From positions 53,296 to 117,295 of the IMG/VR virus record IMGVR_UViG_3300042485_000398: a DNA stretch of 64,000 nt, one strand, 5' to 3'. Positions 51,070 through 59,307 of the stretch are shown in pieces. The translations under genes were made by a program, and so were the position numbers. The stretch comes from a virus. How positions within the stretch are numbered: position 1 is the first letter of the stretch; every line of letters starts with the position of its first letter. The notes under the pieces were generated by a model. The model saw nothing but the letters and a program-made list of their open reading frames with translations, did no database searches and was not told the origin of the DNA.

Positions 51070-52319
51070 TATTGTACCTCGTTTACGTGATTTCTATTAT
51101 TACCCAATTCACCCTGATCCAGTTTATTGAATTCTAAACCACAACAAGAACTGCATTGATGACTGCGCATCGAACTACCACGCTCGAAACTCATCGGTAG
51201 ATATCTTTGAAAATATGCAGTATTAATAATTTCTTCTAAAGTATGCTTATGAAGATCCAGTGAGTCCATACCACCATTAAGTTCGATCATTTTAAGCGAG
51301 TTATCATTAGGATTTGACCATTGCGCACCAAATCTCCATGGTTCTCCGCCTAGAAAACAACAAGGGAAAACATGACCTGTGGCAGACAAGAACACTTCGT
51401 TGTTTTTCTGGTGTTCATTAATCTTTGCTCGACACATAATACCCAAAGAGTTGTGTTTAATCTTAATTGTTTCGTTGGAGTCGGGATCATGATTTACTAA
51501 AAACTCTTCTGTGTTTTCAGGCATCAATCTACCAAATTCTTCATTTGTGATATATTGTGGAATAAGATTCTTTATTGCTTTTGCAAAAACAACATCATTT
51601 TGATGCTTTAGTCTCTCTTCTTCCGGTTGCTTGATGTAGTATGAGGAACCATCTGGATTTCTAACTCTGTAGTACCCTCTTCCGGCTGCATCATATCCTT
51701 GCCATCTAGTTGTTCTTTTAATATTGAAAGTTCTAAAATTCAATTCTTTTGCGATGGCCTTGGCTTCGTCAATTTGATGCTCATTAAAATCAAACGCGAT
51801 AAAGTCCCATTTAGCTATGCCGCCTGCGGCAGTAAATGCTTTCATATTAGCATGAATTTTAGCAAAATTGGTATTTCTTCTGTATAGGTGATTTGTGTCC
51901 CATAAGCCATCAACAGAAAAAGTTACACCATCATCTCGTTGATTTTCTCCGTTGAGAATTTGACCTAGTTCTTTCCACCAACCTTCCGATCTAGCACTAG
52001 CATTTGTGTGCATTACTAATGAGAGATATGGGTTATTTTCTCGCAAATACTTGAATATTGGCAAAGTATCTTTAGCAGTAATAGGATCTCCATAATTCCC
52101 ACATGCATACACCCGTCTAAGTTGTGAAACAAACGGAATAGGAAACCATTCTTTGAATTGTTCTAGAGAAATATCTGTTAGATTTAGAAGAGGATTGATT
52201 TCTTTACCCTGATTGATATAACGAGGACACATAGGACATCCTGCATTACATTTATTAGATAATTCAATGTGCATCGCAGTAATATTGCGCCACGATTTGT
52301 ATAGTGGTTCAACTTGCAT
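51069..52319 (-). CDS. Radical SAM protein E (SPASM type)
   Basis: The 416-residue protein begins MQVEPLYKSWRNITAMHIEL with SNKCNAGCPMCPRYINQ (Cys24, 28, 31). The C-terminal part has a run of Cys (GIMCRAKINEH, HVFPCCFLGG, MRSHQCSSCCGLEF), matching a SPASM domain with auxiliary clusters. YACGNYGDPITAKDTLPIFK takes the place of GGEP. It resembles protein B. It starts at the last base of the upstream gene overlap (11 bases) and shares one base with the next gene. Confidence 0.86.
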   Translation of the reverse strand: MQVEPLYKSWRNITAMHIELSNKCNAGCPMCPRYINQGKEINPLLNLTDISLEQFKEWFPIPFVSQLRRVYACGNYGDPITAKDTLPIFKYLRENNPYLSLVMHTNASARSEGWWKELGQILNGENQRDDGVTFSVDGLWDTNHLYRRNTNFAKIHANMKAFTAAGGIAKWDFIAFDFNEHQIDEAKAIAKELNFRTFNIKRTTRWQGYDAAGRGYYRVRNPDGSSYYIKQPEEERLKHQNDVVFAKAIKNLIPQYITNEEFGRLMPENTEEFLVNHDPDSNETIKIKHNSLGIMCRAKINEHQKNNEVFLSATGHVFPCCFLGGEPWRFGAQWSNPNDNSLKMIELNGGMDSLDLHKHTLEEIINTAYFQRYLPMSFERGSSMRSHQCSSCCGLEFNKLDQGELGNNRNHVNEVQ

Positions 52320-53715
52320 TTTCAGTTAATTCCTTGCACATGTGGTAAAAATCCTTGTATTCAGGAAAAGTTTCTATTAGATTAAGCCCAGGAGAACGTT
52401 TGTCATATTCGGAAAAGAACTTATAGAAGTCCTTGCGACCGGTTTCGATTAATTCAGGAGTAATCCTAGGTCCACCAGTCACAAAGTAATTTCTTACTCG
52501 CTTTAGCTTTTCCCATTCATGTTCATTGAATCCAAACTCCATTCCGTATGGAGTAATACGCTGCTTGATGAAATCAAGGTCCTCATCGATATATGATACC
52601 CATTCTGGCGGAAGAAGATTAATCATCCAATGTGGTGGTTCTTTTAGATACGGCGTATCAAATCCAATACGCTCTTTACCCCACTTATCGCGAAGTTCTA
52701 ATATCTTTTCTAAGAATGGACGGAAAGAAGCAACACACAGAATGTTGTAGGTACACATAAAACTAATGTTTGCTTTTGGAACAATTCTTAGATATGTTTC
52801 TACGTTCTGCAAGAAAAGATCCTGATCCAGACCTCTGCGCATATATTCTGCCTTCGGTCCCCACGATTCTAGACTTGTGTAAAGTTTGAAATCCTTAATT
52901 TTCTTATTTTCGATCATCGACTTTACTGTTTCAGCAAACTTTGTCACTCGATTATTCGAAACGCCAAGATTACTATTCAAATTCAATTCAAGATGCTGAG
53001 TACCATCACCCTCTTCAATCAATTTAAACAACTTCATTGTGTTTGAGTTGATAAGTGCTTCGCCGCCCGTCAGGCGAAGAACACGGAGATCCTTCTTTAG
53101 GTCAGGCCACCACTTCCAAAATGCCTCGATGTAGGGATTGTATTCGTCATCTCTATACACCTTACTAGTTTCTAGATATTCAATCCCATACTGATTATAA
53201 CTAATGTCATAATTACCATGCTTGCGGATTTCATCTTCCCATAGTGAAGATGCTTGTGGACAGCAATAACCACACTTAAAATTACAACCTGCACCAAAAC
53301 TAACTTCAAGGAAGTAAGGATTGTAGTCTGCATCCCATGCCGTATTCTTAATCATTTCAGTTTCAGCGGCGGCATCTATCCAATGACTTGCATTATGAAA
53401 CATTCTATCGCTAAAATTTTCGCCAGGAAGATTTTCTACGTTCCAGCAGTAGTAACATTCTTCTGGACGTCCGCCCTCAAGCATAATTTTACGCTGTTCT
53501 TTCTTCCACTTCGTATTATGAAGTGCAGAAGGATTTTCAGCAATTTCTTCTAAAGGAATATGACGAGGGCGAGGATGATAACAACTGTGATTGTCGCCCA
53601 TATGAAGATACAGAGTCTCGTGGCGCCATTTTTGCAGACAAAATCCATTACCCACTGTATTCAGTGTATCTCGGACTTTTTTTACCTTATTAATATATTC
53701 TAAATTATCACTCAT
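52309..53715 (-). CDS. Radical SAM protein F (long N-terminal twitch domain)
   Basis: The 468-residue protein has an N-terminal Cys cluster (GFCLQKW Cys26, HSCYHPRPRHIPLEE Cys45, ECYYCWN Cys87 and 90), a radical SAM motif CNFKCGYC (Cys144, 148, 151) and RLTGGEALINSNTMK. Proteins F, G and H share HPRxxxxPLEE, P.ALHNT.Y/WKKEQRK and CxxCWxxE and are paralogues. The shared N-terminal part binds an auxiliary cluster. It overlaps both neighbours by 8 and 11 bases. The substrate is unknown. Confidence 0.86.
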   Translation of the reverse strand: MSDNLEYINKVKKVRDTLNTVGNGFCLQKWRHETLYLHMGDNHSCYHPRPRHIPLEEIAENPSALHNTKWKKEQRKIMLEGGRPEECYYCWNVENLPGENFSDRMFHNASHWIDAAAETEMIKNTAWDADYNPYFLEVSFGAGCNFKCGYCCPQASSLWEDEIRKHGNYDISYNQYGIEYLETSKVYRDDEYNPYIEAFWKWWPDLKKDLRVLRLTGGEALINSNTMKLFKLIEEGDGTQHLELNLNSNLGVSNNRVTKFAETVKSMIENKKIKDFKLYTSLESWGPKAEYMRRGLDQDLFLQNVETYLRIVPKANISFMCTYNILCVASFRPFLEKILELRDKWGKERIGFDTPYLKEPPHWMINLLPPEWVSYIDEDLDFIKQRITPYGMEFGFNEHEWEKLKRVRNYFVTGGPRITPELIETGRKDFYKFFSEYDKRSPGLNLIETFPEYKDFYHMCKELTENAS

Positions 53716-55144
53716 TAATCAGGCCTTCGCATTCTTCAATAAATTCTATCATTTCTGGAAATGTTTCTTTGAGGTTAGTCTTACGCCGCTTATCATGTTC
53801 TCTAAAATGCATAGTGAAGTTTTTCTTATGAAGAATTTCTTCATCTTTAGGCATTGGTTCAACTGCCCAGTCATAAAGGCGCTTTACTTTGTCAATTTCA
53901 TAATCTTTGAAACCCTTAAATCGATTTGATACGGTCTCTTTGTTTTGCTCCATAAATTCGATACTATTTAGCAAAGGCTGCAACATCTCTTTAGATGCCA
54001 ACTTTAGACTCAGCCACTTAGGATCAGTAAGCATAGGAGTATCAAACCAAACCAACTGTCTATCCGTATTATACTCTTGACGCAATCTTAAAATATTTTG
54101 AAAGTATGTCATCCAATTCGGTAAACATAGAATGTTACATGTCACAATAAAGGTTAGAGAATGCTTTTCACCTTCACTCAAAAATTGTGTGATGTTTTTA
54201 TAAAGAACATCAAAATCCATACCTGTCCGAATATACTCTGCCTGTTTTCCCCAACTATCGAGACTACAGAAGAGCATGAAGTGATCGATTGCATCCTGAT
54301 CTGTGATTTCTTTCAAGTCATCCATAAACTTTTGCCACTGTCCTTTTGGAGGGCAACAATTGCTAGTAATACTTAGCGTCAAATCTGGTTTTGGATTTTT
54401 CTTGACATGGTCAAAAATCTTAAAAGTATTCTTATCCATCAAAGGCTCGCCGCCTGTCATACGAAATGTCTTTAACTTGTCATATACAGTAGGAAACCAC
54501 TCCCAGAATGCAACAAGATATGGATTTACAGGAGAATTATCCGGCACCCAACCCTGTTCTTTCATCCAACCATCGTCATTATGAGTTCTATCGAAAAGCC
54601 GATATGGACCATGCTCTTTAATTTCTTTATGCCACTCTGTAGACAAATGAGGGGAACAATATGTGCATTTTAAATTGCAGGCCTGATTAAAGTTGACTTC
54701 CAAATATTTGGGGGCAGGATTTCCTTCAAACCCAACTGCTAACGCTTCATCGATAATACCCGGCGAGTTAACATCAAAACTGCGATACGCTCTATCGCTC
54801 ATATTACCAGTATCTTCGATATCCCAACAGAAAGAGCATTCCGACGGTCTTTCGCCTAGTAACATCTTCTTTCGCTGTTCTTTCTTGTATTTTGTGTTAT
54901 GTAAAGCACCTGGATCTGCCGCAAGTTCCTCTAAAGGAACCTTATGGGTTCTAGGATGATAGCAACTATGAGTTCTGCCAGTAGGAATATGAATGCTGAC
55001 ATTAAACCACTTTGCAAGACAAAAGGAAGGACTTACTTTGTTTAAGCCTTCCAGCATATCCTTAGTGTTGTCAAAGTAAACACTCTTGTATGCTCCATCT
55101 AGATCGGCAGTTACTTCATCACCGCGTTGATTTTCATCGTTCAT
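53708..55144 (-). CDS. Radical SAM protein G (long N-terminal twitch domain)
   Basis: The 478-residue protein has SFCLAKWFNVSIHIPTGRTH (Cys42), SCYHPRTHKVPLEE (Cys61), SECSFCWDIED (Cys103, 106) and VNFNQACNLKCTYCSPHLST (Cys156, 160, 163), then FRMTGGEPLMDKNTFKIF. It is a paralogue of F and H with the same N-terminal auxiliary cluster motif. It overlaps its neighbours by 4 and 8 bases. Its first 20 residues are an acidic extension not present in F or H. Confidence 0.86.
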   Translation of the reverse strand: MNDENQRGDEVTADLDGAYKSVYFDNTKDMLEGLNKVSPSFCLAKWFNVSIHIPTGRTHSCYHPRTHKVPLEELAADPGALHNTKYKKEQRKKMLLGERPSECSFCWDIEDTGNMSDRAYRSFDVNSPGIIDEALAVGFEGNPAPKYLEVNFNQACNLKCTYCSPHLSTEWHKEIKEHGPYRLFDRTHNDDGWMKEQGWVPDNSPVNPYLVAFWEWFPTVYDKLKTFRMTGGEPLMDKNTFKIFDHVKKNPKPDLTLSITSNCCPPKGQWQKFMDDLKEITDQDAIDHFMLFCSLDSWGKQAEYIRTGMDFDVLYKNITQFLSEGEKHSLTFIVTCNILCLPNWMTYFQNILRLRQEYNTDRQLVWFDTPMLTDPKWLSLKLASKEMLQPLLNSIEFMEQNKETVSNRFKGFKDYEIDKVKRLYDWAVEPMPKDEEILHKKNFTMHFREHDKRRKTNLKETFPEMIEFIEECEGLINE

Positions 55145-56478
55145 AGGGTATTACACCATTCTAAAAATTCTTTGAATTCTGGAAATACTTCCACTAGGTT
55201 GCTTTTGCTTCGTCTATCGTATTCTGGGAAAAACTTAGCAAAATCTCGTCTGGCATTTAGACGATACGTATCATCAATTGCATGTTCATCGTTATAAAAG
55301 TAATCTCGAATACGTAACATCTTTTGACGTTCTATATCAGTAAACCATTCAGACTCCTGAATGAATTTCAAGTCAGAATCGATATACTTACCGAAATCTT
55401 TAGTTAGAATATTGATTGTCCAGTGTGGCGGTTCTTTAAGATGTGGAATATCAACAATAATTCTATCTTTGCCCCATTTTTTTCTAAGTTCCACAATATA
55501 ATCTAAGAAGTCTCTGAAATACGGTACTACAAGATTATTATACGTTACCATAAAGGACATGTAAGCAGTTGGGACCAATTCTAGAACGGTGTCAACATTC
55601 TTCTTAAACAACTCGTAGTCCAGACCACGCCGAATGTATTCAGCTTGTTTACCGGTGCATTCAATACTGGTAAAACAACGAAAATTCTTAATCTTATTGT
55701 TATCTATAAGTTCTCGAACAGTATTACTTACTTCAACAACTTTTCGATTGGTTACACCGAGATTGGTATTAATCTGCAACATAAGGTCAGAATTACCCTC
55801 GTCACGCAACGTCTCTAACAGACGATATGTATTGGTGGTCATCAGAGGTTCACCACCAGTAATACGGAAAATCTTCAACTCTTTTTTTAGTTCTGGCCAC
55901 CATTTCCAAAATGCTTCCACATAGGGATTATATTCTTTCTCAGAATATATTTTCTTTCCTCTAGTTCCATATGGACTGTCTGTTAGATCATAGTCACCAA
56001 ATTCTTCAAGTTCTTGTTCCCACATAGAAGAAAAAGATGCAGTGCAATATCCACACTTGAAATTACACGCATTACTAAAACTAATTTCCATGTTGTATGG
56101 ATTTACGTTCTGATCCCATGGAGTATTGCGTAGAAGTTCGGTTTCTTCATTAAGATCAAAAATAGGATTAATTTTATCAATATTCTTCAATACGCGGTCG
56201 CTGACCTTACCAATCTTTTCAATATTCCAACAATATGAACAACCAGGCGGTTTACCACCAGAAAGCATATACTTTCTAGTGAATTTCTCATAAAGTGTGT
56301 TGTGAAGAGCGGCTGGATCTTCCTCAATTTCTTCCAGCGGAATAATTCTAGGACTAGGATGATGGCAGCTATGCTTGTCACCCGAATGCAGATACAGCGC
56401 AAGCCATCTCCACTTCTGTGGACAAAATCCCTCGCCTACAGAATTTAGTGTGGTTAAAGCATCATCTATTTCACTCAT
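55141..56478 (-). CDS. Radical SAM protein H (long N-terminal twitch domain)
   Basis: The 445-residue protein has GEGFCPQKWRWLALYLHSGD (Cys19), KHSCHHPSPRIIPLEE (Cys38), GCSYCWNIEKIGKVSDRVL (Cys80, 83) and SNACNFKCGYCTAS (Cys138, 142, 145), then FRITGGEPLMTTNTYRL. It is the first radical SAM gene of the operon, downstream of a small conserved gene, and shares the F/G signature. The ATG overlaps the upstream stop by 4 bases. The substrate is unknown. Confidence 0.86.
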   Translation of the reverse strand: MSEIDDALTTLNSVGEGFCPQKWRWLALYLHSGDKHSCHHPSPRIIPLEEIEEDPAALHNTLYEKFTRKYMLSGGKPPGCSYCWNIEKIGKVSDRVLKNIDKINPIFDLNEETELLRNTPWDQNVNPYNMEISFSNACNFKCGYCTASFSSMWEQELEEFGDYDLTDSPYGTRGKKIYSEKEYNPYVEAFWKWWPELKKELKIFRITGGEPLMTTNTYRLLETLRDEGNSDLMLQINTNLGVTNRKVVEVSNTVRELIDNNKIKNFRCFTSIECTGKQAEYIRRGLDYELFKKNVDTVLELVPTAYMSFMVTYNNLVVPYFRDFLDYIVELRKKWGKDRIIVDIPHLKEPPHWTINILTKDFGKYIDSDLKFIQESEWFTDIERQKMLRIRDYFYNDEHAIDDTYRLNARRDFAKFFPEYDRRSKSNLVEVFPEFKEFLEWCNTL

Positions 56479-56873
56479 CTACGCATCCTTGAGATTTCTT
56501 CCATCTGATCTTGATTAATTACTGGTACTGCATTAGATTTATGCATCGTGGCAATACCCCTGATCAGAGTACCAGTATATTCATTAGGCTTCTTAGCAAA
56601 CGTCATACCACCGCTATCTACAGATTTATAACGTTCGCGATGATCGGATTTATACGCTGCTGGCATGGGAGTGCCACGCAGCTTAGGCTTATACTTACCT
56701 TGACGGTATTGCACATATTCGTCAAAGGTCTTAGTCGAAGAACCAAGACGTTTCATCTGCTTATTGTAGTCTACCCAGTCCTGAGCATACTTACCAGTGA
56801 TTCCCTTATTTACAGTCTTTCTATTTTTGGTATTTGTTGTAGTATAAGCTGGGCCCAACAGATGCATTGACAT
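56475..56873 (-). CDS. Conserved small phage protein, first gene of the radical SAM operon
   Basis: I start at ATG 56873, after GAGGAGA, rather than the longer frame. The 132-residue protein begins MSMHLLGPAYTTTNTKNRKT and contains KYAQDWVDYNKQMKRLGSST, PMPAAYKSDHRERYKSVDSG and MTFAKKPNEYTGTLIRGIAT. I recall similar basic proteins in T4-like marine phages with no function. It stands 22 bases downstream of a consensus promoter and overlaps radical SAM protein H by 4 bases. Confidence 0.7.
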   Translation of the reverse strand: MSMHLLGPAYTTTNTKNRKTVNKGITGKYAQDWVDYNKQMKRLGSSTKTFDEYVQYRQGKYKPKLRGTPMPAAYKSDHRERYKSVDSGGMTFAKKPNEYTGTLIRGIATMHKSNAVPVINQDQMEEISRMRR

Positions 56874-56894
56874 AATAATCTCCTCAAGACTTTT

Positions 56895-56923
56895 ACAATA
56901 CAACATATAGCCAAGATTGTCAA
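56895..56923 (-). promoter_or_regulatory. Consensus sigma70 promoter of the radical SAM operon
   Basis: TTGACA, 17-base spacer and TATTGT on the minus strand, 22 bases before the first gene of the operon. It diverges from a second consensus promoter 15 bases away. Confidence 0.8.
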
Positions 56924-56937
56924 TAGAAAAATAATGG

Positions 56938-56966
56938 TTGACATTTGGTCGCGAATCGTCTATAAC
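56938..56966 (+). promoter_or_regulatory. Consensus sigma70 promoter, divergent
   Basis: TTGACA, 17-base spacer and TATAAC on the plus strand, 26 bases before the small gene at 56992. The two -35 boxes are 14 bases apart, back to back, so one regulator could control both directions. Confidence 0.82.
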
Positions 56967-56991
56967 TAGATTATAAGTTATGGAGATTGTG

Positions 56992-57183
56992 ATGATTCTT
57001 GAGATATCTAGAAGTGAAGAGACCCTGCTTAAAGAGTTGGGTGTCACATGGAACGGTTGGCAGTATGAACATGCCGAGTTTCTTGAAATTAATTTTGAAC
57101 TAGAAGCGAATGGTATTCCTACCTATTCGTCTTTTGAAGAATATCTTGAAGGCCGTGTGGCATATAAAAGGAAGGTTGCATAA
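56992..57183 (+). CDS. Small acidic protein
   Basis: The 63-residue protein begins MILEISRSEETLLKELGVTW and contains NGWQYEHAEFLEINFELEAN and YSSFEEYLEGRVAYKRKVA. I chose ATG 56992 because GGAG precedes it. No family is recognised; it is acidic and probably globular. Strong expression is suggested by the consensus promoter 26 bases ahead. Its stop overlaps the next start (TAATG). As an early small gene it might be a host take-over protein, which is inferred. Confidence 0.6.
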   Translation: MILEISRSEETLLKELGVTWNGWQYEHAEFLEINFELEANGIPTYSSFEEYLEGRVAYKRKVA

Positions 57184-57320
57184 TGAACACCGAAGAACTA
57201 GAACAACACTTCCTTCAGATGGAGAAGGAACTATTCGAACAAGAAGTTACTTCGAAGTCGCCCGATACACGCCGTCCCAATCTTTCGGAGGCGATACCTG
57301 AAACTCTTCAATACGGCTAA
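57183..57320 (+). CDS. Very small acidic protein, coupled
   Basis: The 45-residue ORF reads MNTEELEQHFLQMEKELFEQ, followed by a Ser/Pro/Thr-rich end. It is coupled to the preceding gene by TAATG, and its 3' part overlaps the converging adenylate cyclase gene by 74 bases. A helix-forming acidic head with a flexible tail suggests a partner-binding role. The evidence is limited to coupling and the start context. Confidence 0.45.
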   Translation: MNTEELEQHFLQMEKELFEQEVTSKSPDTRRPNLSEAIPETLQYG

Positions 57321-59307
57321 TCATCGAGTCGTAATAATCAGATAGTTCACCTTGCCAGCACTTCTTTAAGTCGCTGGCAAATTTTTTGGCTATTTCCCAG
57401 TTACCTTCACGATAAAATGTAAGAAACTTCTCATGCTGTTTCTCGCCTGGATGATCGAAGGTTTCCAAGATAGTGAAAATCTTAGCTGGCAGTGTCTTAC
57501 CTTTAACTGCAATCAAATCAAGTTCGACTACTTGGTATACATCCCTAACCAGTTCGGCAGTTTGCGGTCCGACGATGAGTTTGACGCCATAAGACTTGGT
57601 TTGACCTTCCAGACGAGCAGCCAGATTAACGCCATCCCCCAAGCAAGTATAGTCAAAACGCTGAGTGCTGCCCATATTACCAACAACCACAGTGGCAGTG
57701 TTAATACCAAGACCCATCCCAAAAGCGGGAATGCCTTCTCTTTGAACTTCTTCATTGAAAGTCTCCAAATCTTTTAGCATCTGAAATGATGTTTTAACTG
57801 CATCTAGTGCATGTTGGTTATTATCGAGAGGCGCATTCCAGAATGCCATCTGTGCATCGCCGATATACTTATCAAGTGTGCCGTTATTTTCAAGAATTGC
57901 TTTTGTCATGACCGTCATATAACGATTCATGATTGAAGTCAAGCCTTGGACATCTTCACCATAATGTTCTGAGATAGTAGTGAACCCTCGAACGTCCGTA
58001 AACATAATTGAAAGTTCGCGAGACTCTCCGCCAAGTTTTAATAGTTCTGGTTCTCTTTGTAGTCTTGCTACCAAATCTGGACTCAAGTAGGTACCAAACT
58101 GTTTCTTAATTTGTTGCTTCTGAAGGAATTCGCTAATAAACTTTACAGTGTAGATATGCATATAGATTATTGCAATTGCTAGTATGTTAAATGTTACATC
58201 AAGTAAAATACCGTGTTGCGAGAACAGATATAATGGTAGATAGAAATATCCGCCTAGTAGAACTGCGATAAATATAATCGAAAATCTAAATCTAGAGAGA
58301 ATGATCAATGCCAGAGCAAGACCCAGAAACGCCGCAAGATCCGCAATTGCTGACCAATTCGGAATCGAAACAGAATCCCCATTTATCAGAGTTTCTAGTA
58401 GACTGGCCTGAAGGACATGGGGATGTTGCGCACCTGATGGAGTCGCTACAGGATTTGCAATTCCAGCAGCAGTTACGCCAAGAATTACAATTTTCCCATC
58501 AAGACGAGGAATATCAGAACCTACTTCAACAGTCGGAAATACGTAATTGGGGTTGACAAATACTCTTCCATATTCATCAGTTTTAATAGTTTCAAAAGAA
58601 GGAATTCGTAATGCTTCAACCCCAGTCTGATTTATCTTGGCTTGATACGAAGAGTCTCCTGCAGCTACACGCAGCATCTCTAGAGCAAATGCGGGATAGT
58701 ATTCGCCTGATGTTTGAGATAGAAGAGGAACTCGCCTTACAACCCCATCACTCTCGGGTAGGGTCGACGTTATCCCAACACCGACTGCGGCTTCTTGAAG
58801 AGGTGCGATATTACTTAGAACGCACGGATATTGAGGAAGAAATTCAGTTGCTTCTCCATCGCCGATTACGGCAACGCCTGTTCTCCGAATTGTCGCACTT
58901 GCCCGAGAACAAGAATCACTTACCGTCTGACTCAGAACGACTGGATGTGATCTAAGGGTATCGACAAGAACACCGTCAGTCCCCATACGATCAGGCTCAG
59001 GCATAAGTATAGTGCTGCCAACAAGAGCAGCCCCTCTGCCATAAATGTCGCTAATAATTTGAGCATGGACTTCCCTAGGGAAAGGCCACTGGCCATATTT
59101 CTCAATTGCTTTCTCCCCAATATTGATAGTTACAATTTGTTCAGATTGCGTCGGCGAACCGAGCATCAAATAATCATAAAACTTCAATCTCGCGGATTCG
59201 ACCATGTATGGGTTTGATAATTTTACTGCTAACAGCACCGCGAAAGTAATCAATGCCAACCACGGCGAAAGAAGAGCTTTCTTAGTTTTTTGTATAAGAG
59301 TATCCAT
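57247..59307 (-). CDS. CHASE2-domain adenylate cyclase
   Basis: The 686-residue protein has an N-terminal membrane helix (WLALITFAVLLAVKL), a CHASE2 sensor domain (about residues 38-310, IVTINIGEKAIEKYGQWPFP then RLDGKIVILGVTAAG), three further membrane helices (about 318-387) and a class III cyclase domain (about 428-610). FTDVRGFT gives Asp438, DKYIGDAQMAFW gives Asp484 and Lys480, and FDYTCLGDGVNLAARLEG gives Thr554, Asn561 and Arg565, a residue set fitting ATP as substrate. It would make cAMP in the cytoplasm in response to a periplasmic signal. All catalytic residues seem intact. It is the last gene of the curli-like operon. Confidence 0.9.
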   Translation of the reverse strand: MDTLIQKTKKALLSPWLALITFAVLLAVKLSNPYMVESARLKFYDYLMLGSPTQSEQIVTINIGEKAIEKYGQWPFPREVHAQIISDIYGRGAALVGSTILMPEPDRMGTDGVLVDTLRSHPVVLSQTVSDSCSRASATIRRTGVAVIGDGEATEFLPQYPCVLSNIAPLQEAAVGVGITSTLPESDGVVRRVPLLSQTSGEYYPAFALEMLRVAAGDSSYQAKINQTGVEALRIPSFETIKTDEYGRVFVNPNYVFPTVEVGSDIPRLDGKIVILGVTAAGIANPVATPSGAQHPHVLQASLLETLINGDSVSIPNWSAIADLAAFLGLALALIILSRFRFSIIFIAVLLGGYFYLPLYLFSQHGILLDVTFNILAIAIIYMHIYTVKFISEFLQKQQIKKQFGTYLSPDLVARLQREPELLKLGGESRELSIMFTDVRGFTTISEHYGEDVQGLTSIMNRYMTVMTKAILENNGTLDKYIGDAQMAFWNAPLDNNQHALDAVKTSFQMLKDLETFNEEVQREGIPAFGMGLGINTATVVVGNMGSTQRFDYTCLGDGVNLAARLEGQTKSYGVKLIVGPQTAELVRDVYQVVELDLIAVKGKTLPAKIFTILETFDHPGEKQHEKFLTFYREGNWEIAKKFASDLKKCWQGELSDYYDSMISRIEEFQVSPPKDWDGVYRATSK

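Noticed and set aside
58554-58590. TTGACA promoter-like match on the plus strand
   Set aside because: It is antisense to the cyclase gene, has a poor -10 box and leads to no credible gene.
58308-58955. Two plus-strand open frames of 82 and 114 residues
   Set aside because: They are antisense to the CHASE2 part of the cyclase gene, without ribosome binding site, and their Gln/Leu-rich content mirrors the opposite strand.
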